From a virus: DNA of 42,123 nt. This document shows, piece by piece, positions 23,441 to 28,540 of the stretch (position 1 is the stretch's first letter; each line of letters starts with the position of its first letter). The position numbers and the translations under genes are program-made. The notes under the pieces are model-generated. The model was given only the letters and a program-made list of their open reading frames with translations, did no database searches and was not told the origin of the DNA. Location of the stretch: positions 1-42,123 of the IMG/VR virus record IMGVR_UViG_3300014827_000005, one strand, 5' to 3'.

Positions 23441-23778
23441 TATTGAATGACTGTATTGTTAAGAGCACCGTATCCCATAGCTGGCTGTAGTTCGTAATTC
23501 TGCCCATTGCCGCCGGTCTGATTGGCTTGCGGGTTAATGGTGTACTGTACTGGTACTGCTGGCTGTAGCATTATATCGCTGTGGATGTATGCCGGTTGGA
23601 TGTTCGGACCGACTACGCTGCGCTGCTGGCCGGATGGCTTGCTAGTGCTAATGGTTGACCGTGTTGCTGGCTGTACTGCTAGGGCGTTGATCCCATTGCT
23701 GATATAAGTGAACGCAAATACCCCGCTTATAACTGCCGCTGTATAGATTCCTGTTAGTTGTAATAGTTGCTTTTTCAT
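23440..23778 (-). CDS. Membrane-anchored, Gln/Pro-rich protein
   Basis: A 112-aa protein from ATG 23778, chosen for its ATGA overlap with the gene before. MKKQLLQLTGIYTAAVISGVFAFTYISNG is a signal-anchor; the remainder is polar, rich in Q, P and N, with repeats of QPA and probably outside the membrane. Function unknown. Confidence 0.7.
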   Translation of the reverse strand: MKKQLLQLTGIYTAAVISGVFAFTYISNGINALAVQPATRSTISTSKPSGQQRSVVGPNIQPAYIHSDIMLQPAVPVQYTINPQANQTGGNGQNYELQPAMGYGALNNTVIQ

Positions 23779-23942
23779 TCTGGTATATTCTCCCTTGTCC
23801 AAATTAGTTGTTTAATCGTTTCTTTCGCATCTTTGAGACTGTTTACACTGGTAATCCAGCGCTTGCCGTCATCGTAAAGATCATACTTGTACTTACCATT
23901 GACATAATGTATTTCCATGCCCTTATAAGTTTTTACTATCAT
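23775..23942 (-). CDS. Small 55-aa hypothetical protein
   Basis: ATG 23942 with AAGGAGAT upstream, ending in the ATGA overlap with the next gene. The product, starting MIVKTYKGMEIHYVNGKYKY, is a beta-then-helix small protein with Asp/Lys-rich turns. No family recognised. Confidence 0.75.
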   Translation of the reverse strand: MIVKTYKGMEIHYVNGKYKYDLYDDGKRWITSVNSLKDAKETIKQLIWTRENIPE

Positions 23943-24088
23943 TGGCTTATCTCCTTCTCTAGTGCTGCAAGTAGTTTCTTGTAATCGTCCACCACAAACC
24001 CTGAGTGTTTGACTAATATGGATTCTATGGTGTGATAGCTGTAGTATGAAACCTGTTGCTTAATGAGTTCTTTTAGTTCATCGCTCAT
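23939..24088 (-). CDS. Small 49-aa helical protein
   Basis: ATG 24088 to the TGA that overlaps the next ATG in ATGA. The product starts MSDELKELIKQQVSYYSYHT and ends LLAALEKEISQ. Helical, no family recognised. The packing with both neighbours supports it. Confidence 0.72.
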   Translation of the reverse strand: MSDELKELIKQQVSYYSYHTIESILVKHSGFVVDDYKKLLAALEKEISQ

Positions 24089-24089
24089 C

Positions 24090-24332
24090 TTAAAGCCCTA
24101 CCTTGCCGGTGTTATCGAATAGGATCACTTCACGGCCGCCTTCTACTGATCCAAAGCGTACTAGGACCATGTATAGTTTGCCGTTAAAGCTTACTAGTTT
24201 TTCTTCCCATGACCAGTTTGCTTGCGAGGGGTGGAAATAGCCCACTGTCTCACCTTGTGGCTGGATAGAGCCGAACAGCTCTGCCACTTCTTTACCGTAT
24301 TTCAAGTACCATTTAACGTCTGAATATTTCAT
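24090..24332 (-). CDS. Hypothetical 80-aa protein
   Basis: An 80-aa protein with AAGGAG before its ATG. Beta-rich (SWEEKLVSFNGKLYMVLVRFG). No family recognised. Second gene of the leftward block. Confidence 0.75.
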   Translation of the reverse strand: MKYSDVKWYLKYGKEVAELFGSIQPQGETVGYFHPSQANWSWEEKLVSFNGKLYMVLVRFGSVEGGREVILFDNTGKVGL

Positions 24333-24355
24333 AATATTGCTCCTTGTCTTATTGC

Positions 24356-24454
24356 TTAGTTAATCTTTTGTGCTATTGTTCGGGCCGTGTGTTTGCCATT
24401 ACTGGTAAATATAACCTTTGTAAACTTTAGCTTTGTACCTATTGCGTATTGCAT
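24356..24454 (-). CDS. 32-aa first gene of the leftward block
   Basis: ATG 24454 is preceded by AAGGAG at a good distance and opens a 32-codon frame (MQYAIGTKLKFTKVIFTSNG...). It is basic and short. It is the first gene after the promoter at 24557-24585 with a leader of about 100 bases that otherwise holds nothing recognised. Confidence 0.65.
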   Translation of the reverse strand: MQYAIGTKLKFTKVIFTSNGKHTARTIAQKIN

Positions 24455-24556
24455 ATAGCTCCTTATTGTGTGTTTTGTGCTGCTCAGTGTTTCGGCTGTT
24501 GATCCGGTTGCTAGTAATGGTGTAGCGGTTGGATGCTGTTGCGATTCACTAGCTCT

Positions 24557-24585
24557 ATGGTAGCAAACGAATCCACTTGTGTCAA
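24557..24585 (-). promoter_or_regulatory. Main leftward (early) promoter
   Basis: On the - strand TTGACA (24585-24580), 17-base spacer ending TGC, TACCAT (24562-24557). Back to back with the terS promoter at 24626, so 24557-24655 is the divergent control region of the genome. Confidence 0.8.
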
Positions 24586-24625
24586 GTACTTTGTTAAATA
24601 AAGTCTGTTAAGTAGTAGGTTATGC

Positions 24626-24655
24626 TTGACTTTACAGGGGTAAGTGTGCTATAAT
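24626..24655 (+). promoter_or_regulatory. Rightward promoter for terS
   Basis: TTGACT (24626-24631), 18-base spacer ending TGTGC, TATAAT (24650-24655). Same TGTGCTATAAT element as at 560-570. Confidence 0.8.
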
Positions 24656-24681
24656 ATAAGTAAAGTTAATTAAAAGCAAAT

Positions 24682-25179
24682 ATGCCAAAGCCAAACAATA
24701 ACAAGGCCGCACGGGGTAAAAACCGTAAAGCGGGGAACTCGCCCCGACTTAGCGCCGAAGAACAAAGATCAGCCTTAGCTAAACAGTTAGGCATAAAGCC
24801 AAAGACAAAAGAGTTCATAGACTTACTTAATGAGGATAGTAAGCTAAATGCTACAGAAGCGTATATAAGGACACATATGACAGAGAGCCGCATTACGGCT
24901 AAAAATGCGGCGAGTAAGCTGCTACAAAAACCATCTGTTATAGGATATAAAGACTCTGCTGTCAAGAAGGCAAAGAATCGTATAGTGTCATTAGTAGAGT
25001 CACCTAACGAAAGTATTTCGCTTAAGGCTTCGCAGGACATCATAGATCGCAATGAGGGCAAGGCCGTACAGAAGAACGAATCTATCTCCAAAACAGTGAC
25101 AGTCTCGCTAGACCTAACAGGAGTCCGTATAGGCGCTCATTACATTAAAAGCGAAGATTTACCCATCCTCGAGCAATAG
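24682..25179 (+). CDS. terS: Terminase small subunit
   Basis: A 165-aa protein. Basic start (PKPNNNKAARGKNRK), then a helix-turn-helix-like stretch NATEAYIRTHMTESRITAKNAASKLLQKPSV, which matches terminase small subunits (Terminase_2-like) that recognise the packaging site. A coiled-coil-like middle and a short beta tail follow. It is 3.3 kb from terL, with the RNA region in between, instead of adjacent as is usual. Confidence 0.8.
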   Translation: MPKPNNNKAARGKNRKAGNSPRLSAEEQRSALAKQLGIKPKTKEFIDLLNEDSKLNATEAYIRTHMTESRITAKNAASKLLQKPSVIGYKDSAVKKAKNRIVSLVESPNESISLKASQDIIDRNEGKAVQKNESISKTVTVSLDLTGVRIGAHYIKSEDLPILEQ

Positions 25180-25273
25180 TACTACGTCGCACAAGATACA
25201 TTTTCGGACGGAACTTATAACACATATAACAGGGGTAGCGTGTCAAGGGTTGGCAACATATACGCCTGTTCAA

Positions 25274-25291
25274 TACCATATATAGTATAAG
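25274..25291 (+). repeat. 18-base direct repeat, copy 1
   Basis: TACCATATATAGTATAAG, matching the copy at 25441-25458 (TACCATATACGGTATAAG) at 16 of 18 positions. Each contains a TATAC/GTATA-type dyad, so a protein-binding site is plausible. Confidence 0.6.
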
Positions 25292-25440
25292 AAGAGCAGG
25301 GCAAGGCCAGCGAAGCCCATCTTGTTATATTTATATTTCTGCCAGCAAAAGGGCGTACACCCCGCCACAGCCTTTGGTACCATCCCACCAGAGTCAGATT
25401 TCCTGTACCTCTATCTACACCCTCTACGGAATAAAAAAGG

Positions 25441-25458
25441 TACCATATACGGTATAAG
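25441..25458 (+). repeat. 18-base direct repeat, copy 2
   Basis: Second copy of the element at 25274. It contains the perfect dyad TATACCGTATA on the - strand. Confidence 0.6.
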
Positions 25459-25564
25459 GCGTAGCCATAAAAATAGGTTCCCTATTTCTTACCCACCCCC
25501 TAAAAAAATTCAAACTGAAATATGTTCTTGACTTTAGGTTTATAATAAGGGTATGAGGTAATCT

Positions 25565-25717
25565 ATGATGATATGGCATACAGGGGAGTCTCACGGCCAG
25601 AAGATAACCTGTGTTCATGCTGTATGGGGGTCCTGTATTATATTCTATCCCGATCATTGGGTAATAAAAAAAGACTGCGATTTAGGCAGTCCTCTTCATC
25701 GTGGGAGACCACGGTGA
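25565..25717 (+). CDS. Small 50-aa hypothetical protein
   Basis: ATG 25565 (or 25568) preceded by GAGG at eight bases. The product (MMIWHTGESHGQKITCVHAV...FYPDHWVIKKDC) has a protein-like composition with Cys, His and Trp spread as in small metal-binding proteins. A promoter candidate lies just upstream. The - strand terminator at 25666-25691 is embedded within it. A longer frame from 25573 (130 codons) collides with the gene at 25855 and is not called. Confidence 0.5.
   Translation: MMIWHTGESHGQKITCVHAVWGSCIIFYPDHWVIKKDCDLGSPLHRGRPR
25666..25691 (-). terminator. Intrinsic terminator of the lone leftward gene
   Basis: On the - strand GACTGC, a seven-base loop, GCAGTC, then seven T. It closes the unit that begins at the promoter 26243-26271. 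The 160 bases between the gene stop (25855) and this site include the hairpin CCGCTA/TAGCGG at the stop codon and no convincing gene. Confidence 0.85.
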
Positions 25718-25854
25718 TAAGTGCTAGGGCCCGAGATGACTTAATCGGTTTCCGTCGTAATCGTCCTGTTGGCGACATGCCGCCTGTTGGATTCATAAAA
25801 CTTCCGCTTTTCAGGCCATCAGGCCGCAGAACTTATCTGTACTTTTCCGCTATA

Positions 25855-26127
25855 CTAGCGGTATTTGTTGCGTCCCTTTTCGGCTGGAGTTGTACCGGGC
25901 TGTGCAGCGAGGTAGGCGTTCCAGCGGTCGGTAAGTGTACCGGGACCAACTGCTTGTGCTGTTAAGAAGGATTGTTCCAGATCGTGCTGGGTTAATCCTG
26001 TACCACCGTTTGCTCGGAGGTATGCGAACCATGATTCCATTACTGTTGGCCTAATAGAAGCCGGAGCGTTTGTGGCGATCCAATTCATGAGGTTAGAAGG
26101 TCGTACGGATGTGAGTGGAGTTGCCAT
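25855..26127 (-). CDS. Lone leftward gene, virion-protein-like 90 aa
   Basis: A 90-aa protein (MATPLTSVRPSNLMNWIATNAPASIRP...) that ends LTDRWNAYLAAQPGTTPAEKGRNKYR. The two-helix style with GTGLTQHDLEQSFL and GTLTDRWNAYL recalls the C-terminal units of some phage structural proteins. It stands alone on the - strand amid rightward genes, with its own strong promoter and terminator, and a 110-base leader with no clear Shine-Dalgarno. Function unknown; could be a separately acquired (moron-like) gene. Confidence 0.75.
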   Translation of the reverse strand: MATPLTSVRPSNLMNWIATNAPASIRPTVMESWFAYLRANGGTGLTQHDLEQSFLTAQAVGPGTLTDRWNAYLAAQPGTTPAEKGRNKYR

Positions 26128-26242
26128 AATAAATCAAGGACCCGGCTTTTTAAGAGGTGCCGGTGAACTCTGCTCGGCCAATTATCGGTGCCAGAGACTA
26201 CGAAGTGTTTGTGTTTAGGAGAACGGGAGTTTTCCTGCTATC

Positions 26243-26271
26243 ATAATACCAAAACATAAGAGGAATGTCAA
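26243..26271 (-). promoter_or_regulatory. Sigma70-type promoter for the lone leftward gene
   Basis: On the - strand TTGACA (26271-26266), 17-base spacer, TATTAT (26248-26243). Near consensus. Confidence 0.85.
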
Positions 26272-26276
26272 GGGCA

Positions 26277-26409
26277 AAATAAAAACCACCCCGGAGAAGC
26301 TAACTTGCACTATCAGATGGGGTGGCTTAGTTGACGGTCTACGGTGTTTCCACCTGTACCAAACTTTCTAGGCGACCAAGCTAAGAAGTTGTAGCGGTAC
26401 TAAACTTGC
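26277..26409 (-). ncRNA. Candidate small RNA C (about 130 nt)
   Basis: A - strand transcript from the promoter at 26416-26444 to a terminator at 26277-26325 (CCACCCC 26292-26286 on + pairs with GGGGTGG 26319-26325, then T-rich). No open frame longer than a few codons. It holds two copies of a TAAxCTTGCA element on the + strand (26298-26308 and 26402-26411); a third lies at 26488-26498 in the divergent transcript. Regulatory RNA of unknown target. Confidence 0.6.
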
Positions 26410-26415
26410 AACTAC

Positions 26416-26444
26416 ATATTATCACATATAAATTGTAATGTCAA
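26416..26444 (-). promoter_or_regulatory. Promoter of small RNA C
   Basis: On the - strand TTGACA (26444-26439), 17-base spacer ending TGA, TAATAT (26421-26416). Its -35 is only three bases from the -35 of the + strand promoter 26448-26476, so the two are face-away partners. Confidence 0.8.
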
Positions 26445-26447
26445 GAC

Positions 26448-26476
26448 TTGAATAAAACAGCAAATTAGAGTATGAT
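26448..26476 (+). promoter_or_regulatory. Promoter of the long leader before the glutaredoxin gene
   Basis: TTGAAT (26448-26453), 17-base spacer, TATGAT (26471-26476). Confidence 0.65.
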
Positions 26477-26483
26477 GGGAGTA

Positions 26484-26895
26484 GTATTTTTGCTAACTTG
26501 CATAATACCTTCCTCAAATTTTAGCAAGACTGGTGTAGGCGTGACCAGAACAATCTCACGTCAAAGAAACTCCCCATCTGTCCATTCACAGGTAATGGCT
26601 CCGGCAACAGTTGATGACACACTGACCGGGACTTAGTGAAGGTGAGCTTGTAAACTCACAAAGTCGATTACCCAGATGTATTAGTAGGAACTCCCGGCAC
26701 GGACGCTGGATGTCATAAAGACCCCCTCCAGCCAAAGCGTATTCTAAGAAAGTCCCAGACCCGACCTGAATACCCCGGCAGCAACCCGTACTATCTCGCT
26801 AAATATATAAACTAAGTCCCGTAGAAATGTGGCGCAGGGTCCTCCTCCCCACTCCTTCACGGATAAGGGGGGGTCATACCCTCAGAAAGATCACA
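26484..26895 (+). ncRNA. Structured RNA / long leader (about 410 nt)
   Basis: No gene is apparent between the promoter at 26448 and the ATG at 26896. Several helices can be seen: TTGCTAA (26487-26493) with TTAGCAA (about 26520-26526) around ACCTTCCTCAA; TCCGG with CCGGGA near 26600-26631; GTGAG with CTCAC near 26641-26658; GCTGGA with TCCAGC near 26706-26734; and a CCTCCCC/GGGGGGG hairpin at 26840-26873 just before the gene. It is either a large structured RNA, processed from the message, or an unusually long regulatory leader. Size and place next to a phage tRNA cluster recall GOLLD/ROOL-type RNAs, but no shared motif was identified. Confidence 0.5.
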
Positions 26896-27123
26896 ATGCC
26901 AGTAACAATCTACACTCGCAGCACTTGTGCCCCATGCAAAACCGTTAAGTACTTCCTCCAGAAAAAGGGGGTCGCATATGCTGAAAAGAACATTGACGAT
27001 CCTGAATATGCCGCAGAGTTCGCCCGAGTGTCAGACTACCCGATGGTCCCCCTTGTTCTCGTCGGAGAAACTAAAATCCAAGGACTAAATCTTGGTTTAC
27101 TTTCTCAAGCTTTAATGTTATAA
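26896..27123 (+). CDS. Glutaredoxin / NrdH-like redoxin
   Basis: A 75-aa thioredoxin-fold protein starting MPVTIYTRSTCAPCKTVKYF; the active site is C11-A-P-C14. YPMVPLVLVG holds the cis-Pro loop. It would reduce disulphides, for example as electron donor to host ribonucleotide reductase, since no reductase gene is in the window. ATG 26896 is preferred over the frame's earlier ATG at 26827, whose extra residues are encoded by the hairpin region. Confidence 0.88.
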   Translation: MPVTIYTRSTCAPCKTVKYFLQKKGVAYAEKNIDDPEYAAEFARVSDYPMVPLVLVGETKIQGLNLGLLSQALML

Positions 27124-27130
27124 TGTATAG

Positions 27131-27155
27131 GCCGCTACGTCCCATAGTGGCTTTT
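27131..27155 (+). terminator. Intrinsic terminator 1 after the glutaredoxin gene
   Basis: GCCGCTA (27131-27137) pairs with TAGTGGC (27145-27151), followed by TTTT. Confidence 0.75.
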
Positions 27156-27161
27156 CTCCTG

Positions 27162-27192
27162 CCCCTGACTCCGGTCGGGGGTTCCTCCTTTT
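27162..27192 (+). terminator. Intrinsic terminator 2 (tandem)
   Basis: CCCC(T)GAC (27162-27169) pairs with GTCGGGG (27174-27180), followed by a pyrimidine tract ending TTTT. Tandem with the terminator at 27131. Confidence 0.65.
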
Positions 27193-27199
27193 AAGGCAC

Positions 27200-27228
27200 T
27201 TGACTTTCAAGCACAAGCGTGATAACTT
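27200..27228 (+). promoter_or_regulatory. Promoter upstream of the tRNA cluster
   Basis: TTGACT (27200-27205), 17-base spacer, TAACTT (27223-27228). Starts the stretch that includes the hairpin GCAAG-CTAGA-CTTGC (27246-27260) and the first tRNA. Confidence 0.5.
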
Positions 27229-27305
27229 ATATGCAGTGAAGTAAAGCAAGCTAGACTTGCAAGGCAAATCCAACAAACACACAAGAGGGCACGTCTCTCG
27301 CCAAT

Positions 27306-27356
27306 GGGGGCTTCGGTTGGTAAACCATTCACTCCCAGAACATTTAAGCCCCCACC
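27306..27356 (+). other. tRNA-like hairpin element
   Basis: GGGGGCTT (27306-27313) pairs with AAGCCCCC (27346-27353), followed by ACC. Eight perfect pairs enclose 32 bases with no anticodon arm. It could be a decayed tRNA or a processing hairpin before the tRNA at 27361. Nothing else was seen in 27229-27360 apart from the small hairpin at 27246. Confidence 0.35.
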
Positions 27357-27360
27357 GTGA

Positions 27361-27435
27361 TGCGGGATAGAGCAGTGGCAGCTCGTCGGCCTCATAAGCC
27401 GAAGGTCGTGGGTTCGAGTCCCACTCCCGCTACCA
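27361..27435 (+). tRNA. tRNA-Met (CAT), initiator-like
   Basis: Cloverleaf: acceptor TGCGGGA/TCCCGCT with an unpaired T1-T72, D arm GAGC/GCTC, anticodon stem TCGGC/GCCGA with loop CTCATAA, T arm GTGGG/CCCAC, then ACCA. The D-stem to anticodon region (GCTCGTCGGnCTCATAA) closely follows bacterial initiator tRNA, and the lack of a 1-72 pair is the hallmark of initiators. CCA is encoded. Confidence 0.85.
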
Positions 27436-27439
27436 AGCA

Positions 27440-27468
27440 TTGACAAAACATAAGAAGTATGCTAGTAT
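27440..27468 (+). promoter_or_regulatory. Sigma70-type promoter of small RNA D
   Basis: TTGACA (27440-27445), 17-base spacer ending TGC, TAGTAT (27463-27468), four bases after the initiator-like tRNA. Confidence 0.75.
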
Positions 27469-27474
27469 TAGAGC

Positions 27475-27632
27475 AAAGGTTCTTTAATGACCACGTGTTC
27501 TTCCCTAGAAAAGTAAACAGGTCCTTGTAAACTATCATGACAAACTATCAACTCAATCAGCCGGATACTAACTCCACCCAGTAGGGCCTGATTATAATTT
27601 GTCAACTGTAAGCCCCTACACGGGGCTTTTTT
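27475..27632 (+). ncRNA. Candidate small RNA D (about 155 nt)
   Basis: Bounded by the promoter at 27440 and the terminator at 27611-27632. Only tiny frames occur: nine codons at 27488 and fifteen codons at 27538 (MTNYQLNQPDTNSTQ), neither with a good ribosome site. It splits the initiator-like tRNA from the other seven tRNAs. Function unknown. Confidence 0.55.
27611..27632 (+). terminator. Intrinsic terminator of small RNA D
   Basis: AGCCCC (27611-27616), loop TACAC, GGGGCT (27622-27627), then six T. The tRNA-Pro begins six bases later, so the downstream tRNAs need readthrough or a promoter not recognised here. Confidence 0.88.
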
Positions 27633-27637
27633 ATTAT

Positions 27638-27711
27638 CTTAGTGTAGTGTAACGGTAACACGGGGGTCTTGGATACCTCAATCGGAAGTTCAACTCTTCT
27701 CACTTTGACCA
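27638..27711 (+). tRNA. tRNA-Pro (TGG)
   Basis: D arm GTGT/ACAC, anticodon stem GGGGT/ACCTC with loop CTTGGAT (anticodon TGG), T arm GGAAG/CTTCT, CCA encoded. The acceptor CTTAGTG/CACTTTG has two T-T mismatches, so folding is imperfect. Confidence 0.7.
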
Positions 27712-27785
27712 TAAGTTGTAGAATCAGGCGATAGGACCAAACTGTAAATTTGGGACCGACGGTTCGAGTCCGTCCTACTTCACCA
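27712..27785 (+). tRNA. tRNA-Tyr (GTA), short variable arm
   Basis: Anticodon stem CCAAA/TTTGG with loop CTGTAAA, T arm GACGG/CCGTC, CCA encoded. It follows the previous tRNA with no spacer. The variable region is about four bases, whereas bacterial tRNA-Tyr normally has a long arm. The D arm (GAATCAGGCGATAGGA) pairs poorly and the acceptor TAAGTTG/CTACTTC has mismatches. Confidence 0.7.
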
Positions 27786-27862
27786 GCCGATGTGACGTAA
27801 TTGGTAAACGTACGGAGCTTAGACCTCCGGTTCTGTCAGTTCGAGTCTGACCATCGGTACCA
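27786..27862 (+). tRNA. tRNA-Leu (TAG anticodon), short variable arm
   Basis: Acceptor GCCGATG/CATCGGT, D arm ACGT/ACGT, anticodon stem CGGAG/CTCCG with loop CTTAGAC, T arm GTCAG/CTGAC, CCA encoded; abuts the tRNA-Tyr. The anticodon TAG reads the CTA leucine codon. The variable region is only about five bases, against ten or more for usual bacterial tRNA-Leu. Charging identity is therefore uncertain. Confidence 0.75.
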
Positions 27863-27936
27863 CCCGGCAAAGTGTTAGGGCAGCACGTCTCCTTGTCAGG
27901 GAGAGGGCACGAGTTCAACTCTCGTTGTCGGGGCCA
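27863..27936 (+). tRNA. tRNA-Asp (GTC)
   Basis: Acceptor CCCGGCA/TGTCGGG, D arm GTGT/GCAC, anticodon stem TCTCC/GGAGA with loop TTGTCAG, T arm ACGAG/CTCGT, CCA encoded. Directly abuts the tRNA-Leu. Confidence 0.85.
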
Positions 27937-27939
27937 TTA

Positions 27940-28014
27940 CCCTAGGCAGCTCATCGGTAGAGCAAGACCCTGTTAAGGTCGAGGCGGTAGGTTCGATTCC
28001 TACCCTAGGGGCCA
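27940..28014 (+). tRNA. tRNA-Asn (GTT)
   Basis: Acceptor CCCTAGG/CCTAGGG, D arm GCTC/GAGC, anticodon loop CTGTTAA (GTT), T arm GTAGG/CCTAC, CCA encoded. The anticodon stem has one terminal A-G mismatch. Confidence 0.88.
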
Positions 28015-28019
28015 GATAT

Positions 28020-28095
28020 GTTGGAGGTCGTCCAATGGTTAGGACGTCAGCCTGTGACGCTGAAGATGCGAGTTCGATCCTCGTCTTCCACCCCA
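28020..28095 (+). tRNA. tRNA-His (GTG)
   Basis: D arm GTCC/GGAC, anticodon stem TCAGC/GCTGA with loop CTGTGAC (GTG), T arm CGAG/CTCG, CCA encoded. A G precedes position 1 and faces C73, as needed for histidine identity. One acceptor mismatch (T1-C72). Confidence 0.85.
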
Positions 28096-28098
28096 AGT

Positions 28099-28174
28099 AT
28101 GGGAGTAGACAAATGGTAAAGTCGCCGGGCTTTGAACCCGGAGCGTGTAGGTTCAAGCCCTACCTCCCATGCCA
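28099..28174 (+). tRNA. tRNA-Gln (TTG)
   Basis: Acceptor ATGGGAG/CTCCCAT, D arm GAC/GTC, anticodon stem CCGGG/CCCGG with loop CTTTGAA (TTG), T arm GTAGG/CCTAC, CCA encoded. Confidence 0.88.
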
Positions 28175-28182
28175 TTTTATAC

Positions 28183-28211
28183 TTGACATTTTATGAAGCT
28201 TATGCTACACT
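28183..28211 (+). promoter_or_regulatory. Sigma70-type promoter of small RNA E
   Basis: TTGACA (28183-28188), 17-base spacer ending TGC, TACACT (28206-28211), eight bases after the tRNA-Gln. Confidence 0.82.
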
Positions 28212-28217
28212 CAAAGA

Positions 28218-28396
28218 GGTTTCAATAGTCCCCATTCAGGTTCTCCCACGAAAAACCTGTGGACCTATTCACCCGTGTTGGTACAAAGCTAGTATCTCAC
28301 TGGGTCATTACCAGCCGTTTATCCGTTTGGCGTCGGCCTATAGAAAAAAACGGAAGTAAGCCCCCTCCCCGGCAGCGCCCTCGGAGGGGATTTTTA
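28218..28396 (+). ncRNA. Candidate small RNA E (about 180 nt)
   Basis: Bounded by the promoter at 28183 and the terminator at 28362-28396. No credible gene: the frame from 28132 starts inside the tRNA and lacks a ribosome site. A local pairing, AGGTT with AACCT near 28240-28258, can be seen. Unknown function. Confidence 0.6.
28362..28396 (+). terminator. Intrinsic terminator of small RNA E
   Basis: CCCCTCC (28362-28368) pairs with GGAGGGG (28383-28389), then ATTTTTATA. Confidence 0.85.
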
Positions 28397-28410
28397 TACC
28401 CTCTTATCAC

Positions 28411-28439
28411 TTGACATTTTGTCAATTCTGTGCTACTAT
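28411..28439 (+). promoter_or_regulatory. Sigma70-type promoter for terL
   Basis: TTGACA (28411-28416), 17-base spacer ending TGTGC, TACTAT (28434-28439). The leader contains the hairpin CGACC (28454-28458)/GGTCG (28471-28475). Confidence 0.85.
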
Positions 28440-28492
28440 GTTAGTACAACATTCGACCTTGCTATGTGCCGGTCGTCTCTCCAAAAAACAAA

Positions 28493-28540
28493 ATGAAAAA
28501 GATGTTAGATGCCACTACTGCTCCCGAATCCACACGCTAA
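28493..28540 (+). CDS. 15-aa leader peptide overlapping terL
   Basis: ATG 28493 in the sequence ACAAAATG, the spacing used by other starts here, opens MKKMLDATTAPESTR and stops at 28540, inside terL in another frame. It may couple or regulate terL translation, or it may be the true N-terminus of terL if a frameshift occurs. Confidence 0.4.
   Translation: MKKMLDATTAPESTR

Larger units (their letters stand above)
25180..25564 (+). other. AT-rich intergenic region with repeats
   Basis: No convincing gene. It holds two near-identical 18-base elements (25274-25291 and 25441-25458), two GGTACC sites and a run of A near 25503. A 69-codon frame from a TTG at 25322 has no start signal and is not called. 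It may be a regulatory or origin region. A weak promoter, TTGACT at 25528-25533 with TATGAG 18 bases on or TATAAT at 25541-25546, lies at its end. Confidence 0.5.

Noticed and set aside
25322-25531. 69-codon + strand frame in the AT-rich region
   Set aside because: Starts only with TTG, lacks a ribosome site, and spans the repeats and an A-run; judged non-coding.
25573-25965. 130-codon + strand frame after terS
   Set aside because: It runs through the terminator and opposes the better supported - strand gene at 25855-26127; the shorter frame from 25565 has a better start signal.
27896-28156. - strand frames across the tRNA genes
   Set aside because: Typical antisense-of-tRNA translations (PRVGIEPTAS style); the tRNA folds explain the sequence.
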